Positions 6,653 through 9,840 of a stretch of 9,840 nt of DNA are shown one piece after another. Position 1 is the first letter of the stretch; each line of letters starts with the position of its first letter. The notes under the pieces are model-generated. The model did not search any database. It had not been told where the DNA came from and saw nothing but the letters and a program-made list of their open reading frames with translations. The position numbers and the translations under genes were made by a program. The DNA comes from Thermoguttaceae bacterium (GTDB lineage Bacteria; Planctomycetota; Planctomycetia; Pirellulales; Thermoguttaceae), in contig JAFYVO010000323.1 in assembly GCA_017549085.1 (NCBI GenBank), positions 1-9,840 of the forward strand. Direction: 5' to 3'.

Positions 6653-7158
6653 CGCGCCTTCGCATCGCGGGCCGCGTCGACGACTCGATTGTCGACGGGC
6701 CCGGCGTTCGGTACGCGCTTTTCACGCAGGGGTGCCCGCGCGCCTGTCCCGGCTGTCATAATCCGCAAACTCAACCGCTTGAAGGGGGCGAAGAAACGAC
6801 CGTCGAGGCGATTTTAGCCGAAATCGACGCGAATCCGCTCCTTGACGGCGTTACGTTCAGCGGAGGCGAGCCGTTTTTGCAGGCGGCGGCGCTCGCGGAA
6901 CTAGCGCGCGAGCTCAAAATGCGCGGTCTTCATCGAGCCGCGTACACCGGTTACCTTTGGGAAGAGTTGATCGAGGCGAACGATCCCGCCTGGAACGCGT
7001 TCCTTGCCGAGCTTGACGTCGTCGTCGACGGTCCGTTTGTGCAAGCGTTGCGGAGTTGGACGCTAAAATTCGCCGGTTCGACGAACCAACGTTTTATCGA
7101 CGTTCCGCGTTCGTTGAGCGAAGGGCGCGCCGTCGAACTGGAAAGTTGGCGAAGTTAA
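6649..7158 (+). CDS. nrdG: anaerobic ribonucleotide reductase activating protein (radical SAM)
   Basis: NrdG cleaves S-adenosylmethionine with a 4Fe-4S cluster and puts the radical on the C-terminal glycine of NrdD. The 169-residue protein is near the usual 155-175. Seen: DGPGVRYALFTQGC leading into the cluster motif C29-X3-C33-X2-C36 (CPRACPGC) followed by HNPQTQ; SGGEP (71-75), the SAM-binding glycine motif; DVVVDGPF (123-130); and the late GSTNQR (143-148) typical of NrdG. The ATG at 6649-6651 overlaps the nrdD TGA at 6650-6652 (ATGA), implying translational coupling and joint expression. GGGAG lies just upstream, inside the end of nrdD. The frame is open further upstream, but that part is a shadow of nrdD. 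Two hairpins follow the stop. Confidence 0.96.
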   Translation: MTRLRIAGRVDDSIVDGPGVRYALFTQGCPRACPGCHNPQTQPLEGGEETTVEAILAEIDANPLLDGVTFSGGEPFLQAAALAELARELKMRGLHRAAYTGYLWEELIEANDPAWNAFLAELDVVVDGPFVQALRSWTLKFAGSTNQRFIDVPRSLSEGRAVELESWRS

Positions 7159-7180
7159 AGCGACTTTAACGGCGTTTTTT
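7154..7180 (+). terminator. candidate terminator overlapping the nrdG stop
   Basis: A 7-bp perfect stem GTTAAAG (7154-7160) with CTTTAAC (7164-7170) has a tight CGA loop. It is followed by GGCG and then six T (7175-7180). The stem is A+T-rich, contains the nrdG stop codon, and stands four bases from the T run, so it is weaker than the one downstream. Confidence 0.4.
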
Positions 7181-7251
7181 GTCTTCCAACGACGACGTTT
7201 CCGTTTAAAATCTTCCGTCTTCCCTTAAAATAAGCAAAATCGCTTTTTGCC

Positions 7252-7288
7252 GCCGCGTCGCCCGTTCGTTGCGACGCGGCTTTTTTTT
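7252..7288 (+). terminator. strong intrinsic terminator of the nrdDG operon
   Basis: A perfect 10-bp stem GCCGCGTCGC (7252-7261) with GCGACGCGGC (7271-7280) closes a 9-base loop. It is followed directly by eight T (7281-7288), a textbook Rho-independent terminator on the plus strand. Confidence 0.92.
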
Positions 7289-7633
7289 AACGCCGTTTGT
7301 CGCCTTCTCCTCCGCTTCGCTCTTGCCCGTTTTCCCCGTTCCCCTCTCTTCATCCGTCGAACCTCCCTTTTCGCCATCCGCCCAATCCCCCAAACTCCCT
7401 ATCCCTCCGTCTTTATCCAATCCATTTTTAACCTATTTCTTCCCTCTTTCCCCTCAATTCCTCCGCCTAGATTCAGAGTCCGCCTACAACGCTCGCTAAA
7501 ACCGGAAAAATCGCGCTATTTTCACACAGCGGAGCTAAAGTCGAACGCGCTTTTGGACGTTCTAACGGATAGACGCCTTATTTTCCCAAAGGCGCGGCAA
7601 AACAAACGGTATTTAGCGATTTTAACGACAAAC
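7289..7633. other. pyrimidine-rich spacer, no gene seen
   Basis: From about 7300 to 7475 the plus strand is strongly C+T-rich. In 7321-7440 I count 24 purines in 120 bases, and only seven are G. ORFs crossing it read as Pro/Ser/Phe-rich or, on the other strand, Lys/Glu/Gly-rich low-complexity peptides, and neither resembles a gene. Beyond 7480 the composition is normal. A small hairpin CGCCTT (7574-7579) with AAGGCG (7589-7594) lies in what is probably the leader of the next gene. No good promoter stands out. Confidence 0.5.
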
Positions 7634-7643
7634 GGAGGCCAAC

Positions 7644-9092
7644 TTGACGGGCGAACGGGAGGCGACATTTTTTCGAACGGCGTTTTGGGCGGCGATCGGC
7701 GCGACGGCTTTTTTGGCTTTAAACGCGAACGCGGCGGCGCAAGTCGTTTATCCGTCTCCGCAATTCGACGGAGGGTTCGTTCCCAACGCGACGTCGTTCG
7801 GAGCGCCGGTCGTCGTCGATTCCTTCTCGAACGGCGGCCCCGTTTTCTCCGACTCGTTCGGAACGACGGGCTTCCCCGCGGGCCCCGACTTTTCCGGTTC
7901 TCCCAATTTTTCCAACGCGATTCCGAACGGCGCTCCGTTCGGCGGGCAAATTATTGGCGAAGTTCCGTTTAACGGCGACATAAATTCTATTCCGTTACTG
8001 GAACAAAAACAGCCGAACGCGCCGCGTCCGCTTCCGGCGTTGAACGTTCCGCGAACCGACGCCGACTTTGAAAGACGCGTCGAGGCGTTGGCGCGCCGCT
8101 TCTCCAAACCGCCCCTTTCGATCGAGGGCTCGACGCCGGGGCGCTTGCTCCGTTACTCGCTGATCGGGGGCGCCGACGCGACTTTCCTCGCGCCGAACCG
8201 CGCTCTTGCGGCGGAGGACGCGCAAAACGGGCCCAACATTCCCCAAACAACCCCCGATTTAGAGCCGATTTACGCGCTCGGCGCTCTTTGTTGGAACGTT
8301 CCTTGCGACAATCGCCGGATTTTGCGCGTCGTCGACGGTCGTCCGCTCGCGAAAGTCGGTTTCGGCTTCCAATCGAAGCGGGGCGAACTTCTCGCGGCGT
8401 TGGCGTTTGCAAAAATCGATCGCGATTACGAAATTCGAATAAACGACGAAAAATTCCGCGTTCAAGACCTTGTCGACGCGGAAAAACTCGCTTGTTCGAA
8501 AAACGCGAACCTTTCGACGGTCGCCGTCGGGCTCGCGCATTACTCGCAAAACCCGGACGAAACTTGGACGAACGCGTTCGGCGAAACTTGGTCCCTTGCG
8601 AAGATTCTCGAACAGGAAACGCGCCGCCCCGTCGACTGGGGCTCGAGCGAAGCGACCGACAAACTGCTCGCGCTAACGTTTTTGCTCGCTCGTTTGAAAA
8701 AAGGGGCGTTGCGCGATTCGCCGGAGTTGAAACGCGCCGAAAGAACGCTCGTCGCGTTAAAAGGGCGGGTTTGGTCGTTTTTTAACGACGCGCCGCTCTC
8801 CGAAACGCTCTTTTTCGACAAGAAGATCAAGTTGTCGACGCCGCATATGCGCCTTTACGTCAACGGCGCGCTTCTTCGTTGGTTGACGTTGACCGCGTCG
8901 GCGGAGGAACTCCGCTCGGAGAAAGCGCGTCGAGCCGTTTTCGAACTTTGCGCGCTCGTCGACCAGCTATTCAACTCGGTCGACGACCTCGACAAGTTGG
9001 CGCCGCTCGACGAAGAATCGCTCGCCGTCGCGATGCAGACGCTTCTTCTTTACCGAGCTCGCGTCAAAAACGCCGCCGTTTCCCCCAATTAA
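7644..9092 (+). CDS. secreted planctomycete conserved protein, function unknown
   Basis: The 482-residue protein begins with a signal peptide: basic start with Arg11, hydrophobic run TAFWAAIGATAFLALNA (12-28), likely cut after NANAAA (residue 32). It is therefore exported. Residues 33-140 are a Gly/Pro/Asn/Phe/Ser-rich linker. The globular part follows, with IYALGALCWNVPC (209-221), RVVDGRPLAKVGFGFQ (228-243), LVDAEKLAC (276-284), ETWTNAFGETWSL (306-318) and a helical C-terminal half ending in TLLLYRARV. From memory this order of motifs matches a secreted planctomycete family, some members of which carry the misleading database name ADP-ribosylation factor-directed GTPase activating protein. 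I would not assign that function. The helix pattern could suit an alpha/alpha barrel. The start is TTG at 7644, supported by GGAGG at 7634-7638 and by the signal peptide. It is convergent with the next gene. Confidence 0.82.
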   Translation: MTGEREATFFRTAFWAAIGATAFLALNANAAAQVVYPSPQFDGGFVPNATSFGAPVVVDSFSNGGPVFSDSFGTTGFPAGPDFSGSPNFSNAIPNGAPFGGQIIGEVPFNGDINSIPLLEQKQPNAPRPLPALNVPRTDADFERRVEALARRFSKPPLSIEGSTPGRLLRYSLIGGADATFLAPNRALAAEDAQNGPNIPQTTPDLEPIYALGALCWNVPCDNRRILRVVDGRPLAKVGFGFQSKRGELLAALAFAKIDRDYEIRINDEKFRVQDLVDAEKLACSKNANLSTVAVGLAHYSQNPDETWTNAFGETWSLAKILEQETRRPVDWGSSEATDKLLALTFLLARLKKGALRDSPELKRAERTLVALKGRVWSFFNDAPLSETLFFDKKIKLSTPHMRLYVNGALLRWLTLTASAEELRSEKARRAVFELCALVDQLFNSVDDLDKLAPLDEESLAVAMQTLLLYRARVKNAAVSPN

Positions 9093-9137
9093 CGCCGCGA
9101 CGCCGTCTCGCGTCGTTAAACTCGCCGCAATTTCGCC

Positions 9138-9175
9138 AAACCGGCAAGACTCCGCCGTCTCGCCGGTTTTCCTTT
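9138..9175 (+). terminator. intrinsic terminator between convergent genes
   Basis: Stem AAACCGGC (9138-9145) with GCCGGTTT (9162-9169) continues past an A/C mismatch into AGAC (9147-9150) with GTCT (9157-9160), loop TCCGCC. TTCCTTT follows on the plus strand, 45 bases after the stop of the secreted protein. On the minus strand the stem ends in only TTT, so a bidirectional role is weaker. Confidence 0.65.
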
Positions 9176-9239
9176 CGTTCCAACGCCCGCCCGACGCAAC
9201 GATCGGACTTTCGCGTCCGGCGCAAACGCCGCGACCGAC

Positions 9240-9840
9240 TTAGTCGTCGTATTCCAGGCTTCGTTCGTCCTCGTCGAGAATCCAAGCGAGCCGTCCGAGA
9301 AGGAGCCCGTAAAGCGCCGGACAAACGGCGACCGCCAAGGGCGCGCCCCGGAAAAACGCCGTCGTTCCCCAATAATGAATCGCAAGAGCCAACGGCGCGA
9401 AGACAACCGCCGCCGAAACCGCCCAAAATTGCGCCCAAACGACGATTCGCCGGAGAAAACTCGACAAAACCGCCCCGCAAATCGGCGCGAAAAGCCAATT
9501 GGAATAGAGGGTCGAAAGATAAAAAATCGGGAAACAAAGGGCGAAACTTCCCGCCAACGCTCCCGCAAACCGCCAATCGCCCCCGAGCGCCGCCTCCGCG
9601 CCGACGACCTCCGCGCTCGCCTCCGCGCCGCCTTCCAACAAGCGAAACGTCGCGTCGAACGCGGCGCCCGGCGTCAACGTCGCGGCGATTAGAGCGCCGC
9701 CCCCCAAGAGGTAAAGCGCCGTTTCCCAAAAGTCGTCGCGACGCCATTCGACGACGCGACGCGCCCCGGACGCTCCGGCGACGAAACACGCCTCAAAACA
9801 ACTTGCCGCTAAATACCCCCAATACGCAATCAGCGGAACC
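9240..9840 (-). CDS. multi-pass membrane protein, N-terminus cut by the window edge
   Basis: The minus-strand frame is open from the window edge (9840) to a TAA at 9240-9242, giving 200 visible residues. A TTG at 9705-9707 lies inside the frame but is not the start, because sensible sequence continues upstream (LIAYWGYLAASCFEACF, then RRVVEWRRDDFWETALYLL). I count about five membrane segments, near visible residues 1-20, 38-56, 93-115, 133-153 and 163-182, separated by short basic or acidic turns. The protein ends in an acidic tail (ILDEDERSLEYDD). The FPIFYLSTLYSNW segment and the late YGLLLGRLAWIL recall planctomycete membrane proteins of unknown function. This is memory, not a search. It converges on the secreted protein gene, and nothing shows a shared role. 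Confidence 0.75.
   Translation of the reverse strand, partial: VPLIAYWGYLAASCFEACFVAGASGARRVVEWRRDDFWETALYLLGGGALIAATLTPGAAFDATFRLLEGGAEASAEVVGAEAALGGDWRFAGALAGSFALCFPIFYLSTLYSNWLFAPICGAVLSSFLRRIVVWAQFWAVSAAVVFAPLALAIHYWGTTAFFRGAPLAVAVCPALYGLLLGRLAWILDEDERSLEYDD

Noticed and set aside
7247..7972. 241-codon frame from the pyrimidine-rich spacer into the secreted protein gene
   Set aside because: It is low-complexity at first and then a frame shadow of the secreted protein. It has no homologue I recognise, and the TTG-started frame has a signal peptide and a good ribosome binding site.

Overview
The window looks like chromosomal DNA from an anaerobic or facultatively anaerobic member of the Planctomycetota, perhaps a gut- or rumen-type Pirellulales/Thermoguttaceae lineage. 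This rests on the GlgC subtype, on a secreted protein and a membrane protein that resemble planctomycete families as I remember them, and on an oxygen-sensitive class III ribonucleotide reductase. Coding DNA is GC-rich and heavy in TTCG/GACG, with A+T-rich intergenic stretches. No tRNA, rRNA, IS element, CRISPR array or attachment site is visible.

Layout: (1) 1-1376: a possible tail of an upstream gene, then glgC (ADP-glucose pyrophosphorylase), followed by two hairpins that look like terminators (1405-1434 and 1451-1505). (2) 1678-2853, minus strand: a decayed gene. Three fragments in three reading frames join into one recognisable protein that lacks its N-terminal half. (3) 2860-3543: an A+T-rich spacer with a GC-rich perfect palindrome, a good sigma70-type promoter and a long leader. 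The leader can fold into a compact three-way junction whose two hairpin loops are complementary. (4) 3544-4089: dcd (dCTP deaminase). (5) 4196-7158: nrdD and nrdG, overlapping by ATGA, closed by a strong terminator at 7252-7288. (6) 7289-7633: a strikingly pyrimidine-rich spacer. (7) 7644-9092: a secreted protein with a TTG start and a clear ribosome binding site. (8) 9240-9840, minus strand: a multi-pass membrane protein cut by the window edge and convergent with gene 7, with a hairpin terminator between them.

The central genes form a deoxynucleotide module. Class III reductase NrdD works on ribonucleoside triphosphates and is activated by the radical SAM enzyme NrdG. One of its products, dCTP, is the substrate of Dcd, which feeds dUMP/dTTP synthesis. 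GlgC belongs to glycogen synthesis and is probably unrelated to this module. The most interesting undescribed elements are the structured dcd leader and the minus-strand pseudogene; neither is proven here.
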